DNA from: Axinella damicornis
Lineage: Eukaryota; Porifera; Demospongiae; Axinellida; Axinellidae
Length of the DNA: 64,000 nucleotides
Direction of reading: 5' to 3'
Assembly (NCBI GenBank): GCA_963931865.1
Contig: OZ007516.1
Coordinates: forward strand, 11,232,785-11,296,784
Translations under genes and position numbers: made by a program
Notes under the pieces: generated by a model
What the model was told of the DNA's origin: nothing
The model's database searches: none
Seen by the model: the letters and a program-made list of their open reading frames with translations, nothing else
Shown here: one piece after another, positions 10,962 to 21,619 of the stretch
Numbering within the stretch: position 1 is the first letter of the stretch
How the letters are laid out: every line of letters starts with the position of its first letter

Positions 10962-11692
10962 CAGAGTACAAAATAACAGTCGGCCATCGGCCAATTTCCG
11001 AGCAATTAATCGAATTGGCCGCGCAAAATGTTACTTAGTCGGTCTTACCGACCAAACAAGTCCTACGCGAGTGGGCGTAGTCTGGATATGTGAAGTTATA
11101 TACAGTCAGGTCTGGCTCAGCTCGCAGGAAAGGTCTACAGAGATTCTGTAGATAGCGTCGTGATCGCTATCATGTAGTGATACAAATGCATAATAATTGT
11201 GCTGAGACTCACCTTGGTGGTGGAGATACAAGTGCTTTTCTCGTGCCGTCGGCCGCCGCTGCTCGAGCGCTCTCTTCGACTTTCGTTGCAAGTACAGCTG
11301 TTAAGAAGGGTCCACAAAGATGCTTACATACTAAAACTCACCGTGCTGGCTAAGTTGTGAGCGCTGTAATAATTTCTTGTCTTCCCTTTGGCTGCCATTG
11401 CTAGCGCTAGCGATCCAGGGTTGCCACGTGGCATGCGCGTTAATTGGAAAGAACGGCAACACTTAGCTTGCGCTACGGCGCGCGAGTGGAAAGCGGTTAA
11501 CGGTTGGCCCCTCGTTATTATGACAATAAAAGTACTCGTGCAAAGTGATACAAATGCATATTAGTGCTACTAGGAAAGAAAACACTTTTTGTCCAAAATT
11601 TTTTGTCCGACCATTTTTAAAAAGTGGCCAATCAAAATGGACTTTGTTCTGACAAACGGCCTACCAAATTTTTGACCTTATTTTGTACTCTG
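10962..11692. mobile_element. 731-bp insertion with CAGAGTAC termini
   Basis: Bounded by CAGAGTACAAAATAA and TTATTTTGTACTCTG, perfect 15-bp inverted ends, and flanked by CTAAT on both sides (10957-10961 and 11693-11697). A related sequence at about 20441-20462 reads straight through this site (CCTGCTAATTCACACAC), giving a paralogous empty site. The interior contains the repeat cassette also found at 23030 and 30900. No transposase. Confidence 0.85.
11110..11400 (-). repeat. dispersed cassette with first-exon-like segments, copy 1
   Basis: Shares long blocks with 23030-23260 and 30900-31640: CTCACCTTGGTGGTGGAGAT, GCTCGAGC and TTGCCACGTGG. On the minus strand each copy contains one or two short open segments that end in a GTGAG donor. 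In copy 3 they start with ATG (MATKGRHKIITALTTLPAR; MASTARQKRSYLHHQ). In this copy the first ATG is lost and a stop has appeared, so it is inactive. Confidence 0.6.
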
Positions 11693-11776
11693 CTAATTCA
11701 CATACACTAGGTGTCTTTCATAACTGTTACCCTCCCGCAACTCTCCACACAGCCCCCCTTCACAACACACACATAC

Positions 11777-12022
11777 CTAATGCCGCCTCCTGACGATAGA
11801 GTCATTGTACTCCTAGCCTCGTACCCAGGCCCGCCCGCTTTTTGTATGAGGCTATTGTACTCCTGGCTGGCCTCCACAATCCCCGTCAGAAGGTTGGAGA
11901 ACCACTCCTTGAAGTCTGAGTGCGAGGAGAACACTGCTGGCATGAGGAAGTGTATGAGGGACCAGAGCTCCATGAGGTTCCTCTGGAGAGGCGTGCCTGT
12001 TAGCAGTAGGGAGCGAAGGGCT
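11777..12022 (-). pseudogene. SRCAP/Swr1-type ATPase exon (motif III region)
   Basis: The minus strand reads [18 protein letters not shown], then [17 protein letters not shown] and [16 protein letters not shown], the diagnostic SNF2 block of SRCAP/domino ATPases, which exchange H2A.Z into chromatin. The exon ends at a GTATGTG donor (11771-11776). Two lesions kill it: a 41-bp element with 9-bp target duplication (11814-11854), and a TAG immediately before the donor where the family has lysine. Confidence 0.85.
11814..11854. mobile_element. 41-bp micro-element of the TAGCCTCG family
   Basis: The whole element is TAGCCTCG...GAGGCTA, 41 bp, flanked by perfect 9-bp duplications ttgtactcc (11805-11813 and 11855-11863). 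It interrupts the QEYN codons of the SRCAP-like exon. Joining the flanks restores QEYNDS, so the insertion event can be read directly. Confidence 0.9.
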
Positions 12023-12542
12023 TATGATAACAAATGAAAGTTGTCCGGACAAAATAGTAAATGTTAAAAAAAATACACCGTATATCTGGAAATTTTCATT
12101 AAAAATATTTTCGTGGTTGTCATACACCAGGAAAATTTTATACACAAAATTATTTTTACACGGGTGAATAGATATTACAGTCAGAATCTTTTCGTGGTGC
12201 TAGCTAGTTAGCTACTTCGCGAGATGGCCCTCGATAGACAGCTACACTGTACCTGCAACCGAGGGACGGTCTCCTTGGGAAAAGCGAGCAAACACGCGAC
12301 ACCTTTCTCGCAGTGGTAAGTGTTCGATAATCATTTCCTTCTTTACTGCCATAGCGTACACGGGTACCTGTCAGTGGCGTTCATATAGTTTTCATTCACG
12401 AGTTCTTGGCCAACAGCTGCTTCCCAAGGTTCCGGATAAACGCAGTAGCCTCGCAGTGAGCCCTTCGTACTACTTTTCTCAAGGGTGGCGTCCATTTGTG
12501 GAAATACGGTATGTGTGTTTGCATGCAAATTCCCTTGCTAAC

Positions 12543-12660
12543 CTCGTTGAGAACAAGGTACTTCCGCCTCTTCTGTTTGAAGGCTGGGTGATCCTGCACT
12601 GCATGCAATGTTTACGAGGTAATACAGACATGGAACGTGTTCTGCTTGGACCAACCCAAC
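12543..12660 (-). pseudogene. SRCAP/Swr1-type ATPase exon (Walker B region)
   Basis: The minus strand reads QNTFHVCITS, a stop (TAA where the family has tyrosine), then DHPAFKQKRRKYLVLNE before a GTTAGC donor. The same exon at 20629-20745 is intact (CITTYNIAEQDHRAFKQKRW, YLAFDE). The two copies are thus paralogous, and this one is dead. The conserved DE has become NE here. Confidence 0.8.
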
Positions 12661-13034
12661 ATGTAACAGTGAAGACACAGGTCACGCCTAGACACATTAT
12701 ATTGTGAACCATCACACTAACTTCTCCCCTCAGTCATGTAGTTCATCAGCCATGTTCTCCCCTCCTACCCTCAGCTCTCCACCATACAGCCTCGAGCCCG
12801 GGTACCAGGTTCGAGGCTATATCCACCATACAGCACTGATACATCCAACTTCCACCATGGATGTCTCTCCCACACAACAAACATCCTCCCCTTCCTCCAC
12901 CTCCTTTACATGACACAACTGCTGTCTCATCTCTCTCTCTCTCAGACCATGCATCGCTCATGTCCCAACACATCCCCCCACTCTCCTACACTGCATGTGT
13001 ATCTACAAGTGTACATACCAATCTTTCTCCTTAA

Positions 13035-16011
13035 CCCTTTATACGCGAAAAATTGAATTGGGCGTTTCCGCGAATGACGAGATTATTCGTAATAATCGTC
13101 TCAATTTATCGCACGTGGTACCGCGCTTCAAACTGCGTCCCTTTCTCAGTGTTCGGTATAGCCTAGAGCGATCTAACCTTGGAAACGGAGAGTAGGCGTC
13201 CTGGAGGAGTCACTAGGGAGGCTGCTTCGTGAATGTGAGCTAAACGCTGACTGGAACTACGACGGAAATGCCAGAAACGGTGAGCGGGTGCATGAATATT
13301 GAATAGTTCGTACTGTATACTAGTGACAACAGCGCAGAATGAACGCTGTTGGTTCGATGGTTGTTTTACGGTGACTGTAGTAAGATATTTTGGCGTAGAG
13401 ATACGCTTGCAAGCAAATTTAGCCAAGTTACTTGAAGCAGAAAGATAGCCTATAATTATAATCAAACTTGATCACGTGTTGACCCGAGTGACCTTTGTGT
13501 TCCAGGTTTATCACTAGAGCTGGGCAGTGGTGAACAAAGTGGATGCATAGTAAGGTGATGTGTCGGTAGTAGTGAGTACTGTTGTAGACATATACAAGAC
13601 CAATGAATCGATGCAGTTAGTCAGTAGCAGATGTGACGTAGTATGTGTGATAGAGGCGAAAACAGTCGTCCTCTCTGCCATTGTGGCACAGAAACCGATC
13701 ACAGTCTTTGCAGTGCCATACAGTCTCATGCCTTTGATGTTTATAAGTATGGCAGTAGTGACAGCGATGAACTTTCTCTGCACCCCTCATAGGAAAGTGA
13801 GCAGCACAGAATCGCTTTGCTGGATGCAGTGTGGCACGACCAGAACGCTTGCGACTGCAGTACTGTCCGATCAAACCCTTTGCCAGCTCTGTGCGAAAGG
13901 TCTTGACGTCTTTGATGTTGAGGTCAGTGTAGTGCTTGGTCAGTATGTAGCTGTTTATGACAGCAACATCAAAAAGAAACCAAAATATGTACTTGTAGTA
14001 CTTCCTGCACTTGAGGCGAACATGGTAATAGCCTCTCAGTTGATCGTTGTGGTCGACACCTCCCATGTACTTATTGTACAGAGAAATGGATTGTGGACAT
14101 TTCACTGGTGTTCGAGTACCATCCTTTTTCTTTCTCAGTACCTGCACATCTACGGTAGCATCTCCATTGGTAGCTGCCACTGACACGGCTTTGCTGTCTT
14201 GCCACACACTTACTGTCAAATTGTTGTACTGGCGAGTTTGACTGTCTCCCCTTTCCTTCATGCCTTTCTTTACAACAGGTTTCAGGTCTTTTGGGAAGCC
14301 CTTCCTGTTGCTCCGAATTGTCCCACATGCATATAAACCAGACTTGAGGAGATCCAGCAACAAACCAACACCGGTAAAGAAATTGTCGAAGTAGACATGT
14401 CTGAATGTGTTCACGTAATGCTGTGTGAGTGTTTTCACAACATTCGCCCCTAGGTTTTTCTCTACCGCGTTTGCCTTTTTCCCTGTGTAGACATCAAACT
14501 CTGAAATATATCCATTGAGTGAATCTGCTAATGCCCACACTTTTATGCCTCGCCTGACAGGCTTTAGTGGCATATACTGTTTCAAGCTAGATCTCCCTTT
14601 GAAAGGTATCATGGCCTCGTCTACAGCAACGTTCATTTGAGGAGTGTAAGTGGAGCGAAACCTTTCGGAAAGCTTTTCAATTATTGGCTTCGTTTTTCCC
14701 AGCTTATCGTATTCTGGACTGCCAGGAGGAGCAAGAGAGCTGTTATCGGCAAAGTGTAGGTATCGGTGGAGTTCGAAAAAGCGGTCTCTCGTAATCCTGG
14801 AAGCAACCGGTGTGTAGTGGTATATCTCGTCCTTTCTCCAGTAGTCATAGATTGAAGGCAGATGTACGATCCCCATTAGTATCATGAAGCCCATGTATGC
14901 TTGAAGTTCTTCCACTGTAACCTGTGTCCACTTCGCAAATGCCTCTACTCCCATACACTCAAAGGCATACTGGTTGGTTTGCTCCACAATATACTGTAGG
15001 AGATGAGATGTAAAGAACAGACAGAAGATTTCCGTTGGAGATGGAGGAAGTGCCACATTTGGTCCTGGTGTTTCAGCGAACGGCTTGGTGGTCACTGGCT
15101 TTAGTGTGGATGACCATGGGATATCATCAACACTGCAAACAAAGAAGTTCAAAATGTGAATTGTGATGTGAGTTGAAGTTATATTTATGTGTACCTCTCG
15201 ATCTCTTGTGCATCAGGTGACCTGCTGTCTCCTGAAACACTGTATAGTGAACAAAGACGTTATGCGATAGTTACCCACCAGCAATGCTAGTATCACATAC
15301 CTCAATAAAATCACATACCTCTCAGAGTCGTCGTTGTCAGTGGGACGTTCGTCCTCTGAGTCTGATCTGTACTTCTCAGAGTCCTCGTTGTTAGAGGAAT
15401 GTTCGTCCTCTGAGTCTGATCTGTACGTAACACAGAAGTGTATTATTCAATCGCACTGCATGCGTGCATGTGTGTGTGTGTTATATTATGAGCATGTTCC
15501 CTGCCTTCCAATCTCCTCTTCTGTGAATCCAAATTCTTCATCACTTCCAGGAAAGAAGATATCATCCAGCCCTCCATCTTCCCCATCCCTGTCTAGGAGA
15601 TCTAGGACTTCCTCCCCAGTGAAGCGGGCTCTGGAGAAACCCTCAGCCATCCTGTTGCATATTTATGATAATGTATTATTCATATTTTGTGCTGCAAGGT
15701 GTAATAAGATGGGAGGTGTAACTCACGTATTGAGAAGGGGGCGGAGCTCCAAAGAACGAAGCGATGGTTGGTGCAACTGTCGATTCCTCGCAATTTTCGT
15801 CAGGAGAAGACCAGGCAAGCTAGCGTACCGACTGCTGTACTACTACAGAAGGTGCTGTTGGAATAATAAGTCGGCAGCTGCCCGTTACGTGTGCGAATGC
15901 GCGCCATTGTTGGCACCATTAACTACGCGTAGCTACGACGAGTGGACTCGTCATCCGTCATTAGCGGAAACGCCTTCATGACGAGTGTACTCGTCTTTCG
16001 CCTATAAAGGG
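13035..16011. mobile_element. complete piggyBac transposon
   Basis: Flanked by TTAA on both sides (13031-13034 and 16012-16015). The ends are CCCTTTATACGCGAAA and TTTCGCCTATAAAGGG, inverted with one mismatch. Subterminal inverted copies of GGCGTTTCCGC follow at both ends. The element encloses a full transposase gene with no stop or frameshift in its exons. Length 2977 bp, compatible with an autonomous and recently active copy. Confidence 0.95.
13617..15650 (-). CDS. piggyBac transposase, four exons
   Basis: Exons 15505-15650, 15319-15420, 15195-15239 and 13617-15132 join in phase to about 602 residues. Exon 1 starts MAEGFSRARFTGEEV. Its donor would be AG/GC, a non-canonical but accepted GC-AG intron. 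Exon 2 is acidic and contains an internal duplication of RSDSEDE. The large exon is a DDE_Tnp_1_7 domain: catalytic aspartates in VAVDEAMIPFKG (residue 178 of the 511-residue open frame), VYFDNFFTG (256) and GGVDHNDQLRGYY (367), then a C-terminal cysteine/histidine-rich finger (CHYCHTYKH...CKDC). The enzyme cuts and pastes DNA at TTAA. Transcription runs from the right TIR. The first exons are a model from splice signals and phase only. Confidence 0.92.
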
Positions 16012-16015
16012 TTAA

Positions 16016-16360
16016 GGAGCCAAACTAGCTAGAAGCTAGGTGAGGATTGGATCTTGAAGGCGGAGCACCACTTCTTGGACTTTCACATGCCAGATGTGCC
16101 AGGAGAGCAAATGTCTGATAAGTTACAAAGTTCATAATCAGAGAACGCGGTAGCGTTCTCTATTTAGGGATGGCTAAGGAAATTTCGAAATACCATACTG
16201 ATGCACCAGCAGGAAAACGGTCAAAGAAGCTACTACCCCCCAAACCAAGCATGCAGAGAGAATGATACTGCCTAGCAGTTCACAAAAACACTCGCAAACG
16301 TACCTGAGAGTACGCGGGAGTCGAGAAATAAGTCGCCGTAAAATTCCGATTTCGTCATCT

Positions 16361-16391
<31 letters not shown>

Positions 16392-17340
16392 CATTGACTA
16401 GCATAGCTGGACAACAAAAGCATTTCCTGAGCTAGTTCACTCACAGAACAACATCGCTTTCGTCGTAGTAGCTCCTTTCGGCCCTTTTGACTACATACTG
16501 GCAGGAACGGCACTTCTGGCTAGCTACGATTCCGTGAATTGCTAGCACGAAGCCATTTTGATGCAACTAGAGGTCACGCGTGCCAAATGCGCATGCGCAG
16601 TTCACATGCAAATGCACATTGCTTTCTTTTTTGCTGGTGATGGTTGCATTTCGGGCACTTGCTGATCAGCTGAATCCTTGTGAATCCATCATCTGGTGCA
16701 TCACTACAGCTGCAAGGAACTTCTGCCAACCTGTTCTTGCCAAGATCTATCGTGACTATGCCATCATGGAGGCGTGGCTTTCTTCTCATGACGTAATAAC
16801 AGTGCAGAACATGTACCATGCAGAAATGTGAGTGAGGCTACAGTTTTGGCATTTGAACTTCGAAGTGTTTGCTGAATCGTCGTCTGGTGGCACACTCCTA
16901 GGAGCTATCATCAATGAACGTATCCTAGTGGTACCTACCAGTTTGGTATCAGTAAGCATTTTTGTGATCGCTAGTGAGAAACTCGGTTTGAGGTGAAGGG
17001 AGGTATACTGAGTTCAGTATTCATCTATCTATCTATCTTGTCATTGTTTATCTATCTATAATGTATATATACTCTACCCAAGAGCAATATCATCACTTAT
17101 GGTATAATTATATAAAAGCAATAATGGATCATTACTTCCTGGTGAATCACAACATAAGGAAGGAGCAATTGTGCTGCCACGAGCAGTAGGATCCTCAACC
17201 ACATCCATCAAGGCAGCTCTCCTTTGCACGGTGATGACCTAGCTAGAGATTGTTCAATCAAACATTCTGGTTATACATCCATCTCTGATACATTACCCCT
17301 ATCGTTAAAAACGTACGCATTCCATGCGCTCAAAAAACCT
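16016..17340. other. no gene recognised
   Basis: Contains a (CTTT)n tract (about 16360-16392), a TATC-rich tract (17020-17056) and a stretch open on both strands at 16575-16830. On the minus strand it gives a cysteine-bearing peptide (EVPCSCSDAPDDGF, ISKCPKCNHH), but I find no start or splice support. Confidence 0.5.
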
Positions 17341-17345
17341 CACAA

Positions 17346-17606
17346 ACTAGAAACAAAAAATTTTCTTACAAAAATTACAAATGATTTAGTGATGGCCACC
17401 CCGATCGACTCCCGAAAAAGCAGACAAACAAGGAATGCCATTAACCAGCCTCAGTCCCATCCCATCCCTAAATTCTACATTTTTCAATGGGATGGGACTG
17501 AGGCTGGTTAATGGCATTCCTTGTTTGTCTGCTTTTTCGGGAGTCGATCGGGGTGGCCATCACTAAATCATTTGTAATTTTTGTAAGAAAATTTTTTGTT
17601 TCTAGT
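17346..17606. repeat. perfect 120-bp inverted repeat (hairpin)
   Basis: The arms 17346-17465 and 17487-17606 appear to be exact reverse complements, with a 21-bp loop. The arms begin ACTAGAAACAAAAAATTTTC. A transcript would form a 120-bp RNA duplex. No ORF of interest. Confidence 0.95.
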
Positions 17607-17666
17607 AAGAATATAATGACAAGCAACATTCTAATAGCTATATAGGCCAGTGTGCAGAACAGATGA

Positions 17667-17815
17667 AGGTGGCACATACCCCTTTACGTTAGGTTACCTT
17701 TAACCGTCGGGGGCCCCCGATGGTTAAAGGTAACCTAACGTAAAGGGGTATGTGCCACCTCCGGGGCCCCCGACAGTTAAAGATAACCTAACGTAAAGGG
17801 GTATTGTGCCACCTT
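17667..17815. repeat. 94-bp loop-free palindrome plus a third arm
   Basis: 17667-17713 and 17714-17760 are inverted copies with one or two mismatches, meeting at GGGGGCCCCC. A third, right-arm-like copy (about 17764-17815) follows directly with small changes. The shared sequence includes ACCTAACGTAAAGGGGTA. Confidence 0.92.
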
Positions 17816-17924
17816 AATATACCTACATGTAGTATCCTATCACACGATCGAGTCAGTGGAATGGCATATATGCATAAGTCTAAATAGAGCTCACCAAAAA
17901 TGGCAAGGCATATGTACGTACATG

Positions 17925-18648
17925 TAGGCCTTAGGGTAGTTAGGTAAGTCTCCAAGTTCGAAGTCTAAAGAACGTTCAGTTTTGCAGTTAGAAGGCACCA
18001 AAAAATGCACTTCTCCTATACCTACGTTACATATGGGTAGTTAAAACTCTTTAGGGGCCAATTTCTTTCTCTAGGTCATTTTCAGTCTACAGAACACTTA
18101 AACATACCCTAATTTCTGTTCCCCGGCGTTGCTGGGCTCGAAACTACTTACACAGGTAATTTCAGCTGTACAAAGCTTATACGTGACTTAACCACGCCCT
18201 AACGGGCTTGCAATCAAGTCTCCATTTCCATGGCAACCTGCTGTAGCTGAAAAATGGGCGATGTACATGTATGCTGGAAATGGAGGCCCTACAAAGCCAG
18301 ACGGCTACTTTCTGACCCCATTTATGCCAAAAACGATGGAAATGGCCCTCCCAGTGCCGACCAAGACCTTTCTACCGCGGAGCCCAGACACGGCCATGCT
18401 GTTTGCACCCTGAATTCAGGTGCACCCACCCACCTCCCCTTGTCCCGCCCTTTCTACCGTCACAGAACCTATATCCCAAGGACATTACCGGAAATCACAT
18501 GAAAGTATTATGATGACATTTGGCGCTATGGGCCCTAAACTAAAGGGCTAACCTAACAACCACACATAACATGCCTAATTGCCCAACTAAACAAGCTTGA
18601 GGCTTCAATTTTGAAGGCTTTACTAACTACCCTAAGACCTACATGCAC
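17925..18648. mobile_element. TIR element, about 720 bp
   Basis: The left end CATGTAGGCCTTAGGGTAG and right end CTACCCTAAGACCTACATG are inverted copies with one mismatch, extending about 25 bp. The interior has a plus-strand open frame (18254-18502) with no recognisable motif. The target duplication is not resolved. Confidence 0.6.
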
Positions 18649-18689
18649 CCAAAAACTCAGATTACCGCCACCTCAGGGTGGGCTCTATA

Positions 18690-18800
18690 TGGAAAAAGAT
18701 CTCTGTAGGAGGGTTGTACACTTCTGAATCACTGATTCGTGCAATCATCCCTATACCTTGTTTCCTTCTTGCCGTTCTGGTATCCCTACATCTGTTATAT
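18690..18800. repeat. partial copy of the 52.6-kb MITE
   Basis: Shares AAAGATCTCTGTAGG and TTGCCGTTCTGGTATCCC with the MITE at 52645-52873. Only one end is present. Confidence 0.75.
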
Positions 18801-19530
18801 TTTTTGGATTACTTTTACCCCGTGCGCATGCGCAGCAAGTGGTAGAGTGATTGGTTTGTCTGTCAGTCTATCCATAGATGTAGAGCGGTTTGAGCAGTGA
18901 AGGCCTTGTTGAAGGCTTATTTCAGGATAGAAGTGTCAGAATTCAGAAAATACTAGCATCTACGTAACTCACAAACCAGAGATCTACTCGAGAGGCCGAG
19001 AAAAGCTGCGTGAAAGTCGTGCTTCTAATTTATACAACTTGACCACACCCTATTTCTAACATTACTGCCACAACTTACGGTATCTCATTCTGCGCATATA
19101 CATTATGCATGCTGATAATCGTGGCGTAGCTAGCTGCTAGCTCATCGTGCATGCTGTATGAATAATCGGTGGTAGGCCTAAGCTTATAGCTGTCAAGTCA
19201 AAGTTGCGCACGGGGTACGTGCTCTGCTGAGCACCTCTAGTTTAGATATTGGGTGGGCAGGCGGGGCTTAAAGCCTAGCTCTCAGCTTAGCCAGCGACCT
19301 GCCATTGCTTGGCGCCAATCTCAGCCTGCATGTAACATGCATGTGCACCCCCCCCCCCCCGCCAGACCAAACCCCACCTGCATGCTCATCCGCTTGTATG
19401 TTAACCACGCCTAACTCCTTTAGGGCTTCAATTAACACACTACACTACTTTGGGGTTTGTGTGGGGGTTGTGCACGTGCATATACTGAGTCTCCATGCAT
19501 TAGTAAGCCATACATGTACTATGGAGGGGA
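18800..19530. other. no gene recognised
   Basis: Mixed-composition DNA with a short poly-C run (about 19350-19360) and no supported exon, RNA or mobile-element end. Confidence 0.5.
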
Positions 19531-19539
19531 TCGTTCCTG

Positions 19540-19790
19540 GTCCCCTGCCTATAAGTACCTGATCCCCTCACAAAGCCAGCTGAGGGGTTTGCAAGATCCC
19601 CTGCATTTAATGGCTACTGAGGGGTTTACTGAATCCCCTTCTTTGCTGCTGAGGGGGTTCCCCTCTATTTAATGCCGCTAGCCAAGGGGGTTGCTGAATC
19701 CCTTGCTGCCCTTTATTTAATGCCGCCAGCTAAGGGGTATGCTGAACCCCTTTCATTACCTGCTGAGTAATGAAAGGGGTTGCAACACAG
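19540..19790. repeat. decayed tandem repeat, units of about 50 bp
   Basis: Five or so imperfect units with GAGGGG(t/g)TT...CTGAATCCCCT and ATTTAATGCCGC. Units alternate AGGGG and CCCCT blocks, so adjacent pieces are also partly inverted copies. Confidence 0.7.
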
Positions 19791-19837
19791 ACTAGTATAA
19801 CAGTAGTTTCCAAGTTCCCCACATGGGGAGCCGCACA

Positions 19838-19902
19838 TGTGCAAACAGTGGATACCAGGCGCTCTTCTCCCCAATTACTGAGCGCCTGGGAACGAGGCTA
19901 AT
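19838..19902. mobile_element. right end of a TAGCCTCG-family element
   Basis: GTGGATACCAGGCGCTCTTC followed by GAGCGCCTGGGAACGAGGCTA matches the right terminus of the 343-939 element. No left end was found. Confidence 0.7.
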
Positions 19903-19924
19903 GTATCTATTTCCCACCTCGTCC

Positions 19925-20110
19925 TAGTCACATCCTGAAGTAGCTCAGCCTTCCGTTGATAGCTGAAGAGGGCTGCCCTGAGAGCAGTAGAACACCTATC
20001 CCAGAGGGCGTCATGGGCCTGGTGGAGTGCACATGCAGCATATCCCACCCGCAGCCAGTGGCAACCTTAGGACACTCCCAGCGTCCCCACAGAGTGGCTC
20101 GTAGTGGCAC
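19925..20110 (-). pseudogene. unidentified exon fragment joined to SRCAP-like intron
   Basis: The minus strand has a convincing peptide, ALHQAHDALWDRCSTALRAA then LFSYQRKAELLQDVTRTRW, after an AG acceptor-like site. I do not recognise the family. It is attached through a (GGGA)n tract (20153-20262) to the same intron sequence that accompanies the SRCAP copies at 8.5 and 10.6 kb, so it looks like another piece of the mosaic. Confidence 0.45.
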
Positions 20111-20628
20111 ACACACAGCGTACTGCTCTGATGAGGTCTGTCCCATCAGAGCAGGCAGGGAGGGAGGGAGGGAGGGAGGGAGGGAGGGAGGGAGGGAGGG
20201 ACGGAGGGAGGGAGGAAGGGAGAGGGAGAGAGGGGAGAGAGGGAGAGAGGGAGGTAGAGGAAGCTGCTTCATAAAATGTACCTAAGGTTATTGTTGCCAC
20301 ATGTACAGGCACTAGAGATCAATGGTAACCCAAGACTTCAGGAATTCAGTTTTGGCCACTTGAAATCACTTCGTGAGAAATAAATTACATCACAAAGTTC
20401 GGTTTGTGGCTGTGCACACAAACGCATAAATGAAGCCTGCTAATTCACACACACTAGCTGACTTTCATAACCCTCCCGCAACTCTCCACACAGCTCCCTT
20501 GCACCTGAGGGTAGGTACATAGTATACACAACTTCTATGTGAAGTCATACATGCACATGTATATATGTTTGTGAGTGCATGTGTGTGCGTGTGTGTGTGT
20601 GTGTTTGCATGCAAATTCTCTTACTTAC

Positions 20629-20745
20629 CTCGTCGAAAGCAAGGTACTTCCACCTCTTCTGTTTGAAGGCTCGGTGATCCTGCTCCGCAATGTTGTACGT
20701 GGTAATACAGACATGGAACGTGTTCTGCTTGGACAAACCCTACCT
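20629..20745 (-). pseudogene. SRCAP/Swr1-type Walker B exon, second copy
   Basis: Open and undamaged: QNTFHVCITTYNIAEQDHRA, FKQKRWKYLAFDE, then a GTAAGT donor. It corresponds to the region ending in the DEAx box of SRCAP/domino ATPases. Flanking intron sequence matches the copy at 12.5 kb. No neighbouring exon of the same gene is intact here, so it is a fragment even though this exon is clean. Confidence 0.75.
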
Positions 20746-20789
20746 GTAACAGTGAAGACACAGGTCACGCCTAGACACATTAGTACATA

Positions 20790-21364
20790 TCAATACATTA
20801 AGATTTTAACCGTGTGTGTGTCTGTTCGTCTGTGTGTAACGGAAGTGGGATGTTCGTATCGTGGGGCGGGACTACACTATAGTGACGCGCGACCTTCGTA
20901 CTTCGAACCTCGAATTCTGCGTAGAATCTTTGAGAATAGTGGACATGGCTGGCTGGAATCTTCCTGAACAGCTGGCGGGGAGCAGCAGCCGAAGCGGACG
21001 CAATCGGGGAGCAGCAGTTGCAATCGGGGAGCAGCAGACGAAGCGGACGCCATTGGGGAGCAGAGTTGAAGCGGATGCAATTGGGGAGCAGTAGCCAAAG
21101 CGGACGCAATCGGGAAGCAGTGCAGCTGGCAATCGAGAGCAGCAGCTGAAGCGAACGCAAGCGGCGAGCAGCAGCTGAAGCGGATGCAAGCCGGGAGCTT
21201 AGCAGCATGACAGTTGAAACGGATCGATGCAATCACCCTGGGAACAGCAGCTGAAGCGGACGCAATCAGGGAGCAGCAGCTCTGCACAGAGAGATAGCTA
21301 TCCGGCACTGGATTACTCACGTAGGCGAACGAGGGGGAAGTAGCTGAGCGAGCGAAGCTACTTG
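20790..21364. mobile_element. Helitron-like repeat with internal minisatellite, copy 1
   Basis: Starts TCAATACATTAAGATTTTAA directly after A and ends ...AGCTACTTG before TA. A GAAGTAGCTGAG...GCTACTTG hairpin sits at the 3' end. The interior is about ten units of 29-30 bp (GGGAGCAGCAG(c/t)TGAAGCGGACGCAATC). A short plus-strand frame starts MAGWNLPEQ. Copies at 43904 and 48557 share both ends. The lack of TIRs, the A/T target and the 3' hairpin suggest a Helitron-type element, but the CTTG end is not the canonical CTRR. Confidence 0.55.
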
Positions 21365-21619
21365 TATAGGTTATATATACTACGATCACGAGTAGGTTTA
21401 GTGTACCCACTAAACCTACGAGTGGGAGGAGTATAACCCACGGAAAACCTGTTTGTGGGAGGCAGTAAGCTTGCATGCGCAATAATGGGGCTTCCATGCA
21501 TGCAGTGTGTAGTTCGTTTGTGATGCGGACGCAGCTACTAGGCTAACTAGAGCAGCGAGCTGGAGATTCCCGACGAACTGATGTGCCCATATCAATGACC
21601 GCCACATTTAATGATCATT

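Noticed and set aside
13560..14241. 207-codon plus-strand ORF
   Set aside because: Antisense to the conserved piggyBac transposase exon.
17224..17677. Matching ORFs on both strands of 17.2-17.7 kb
   Set aside because: They are the two arms of the perfect palindrome.
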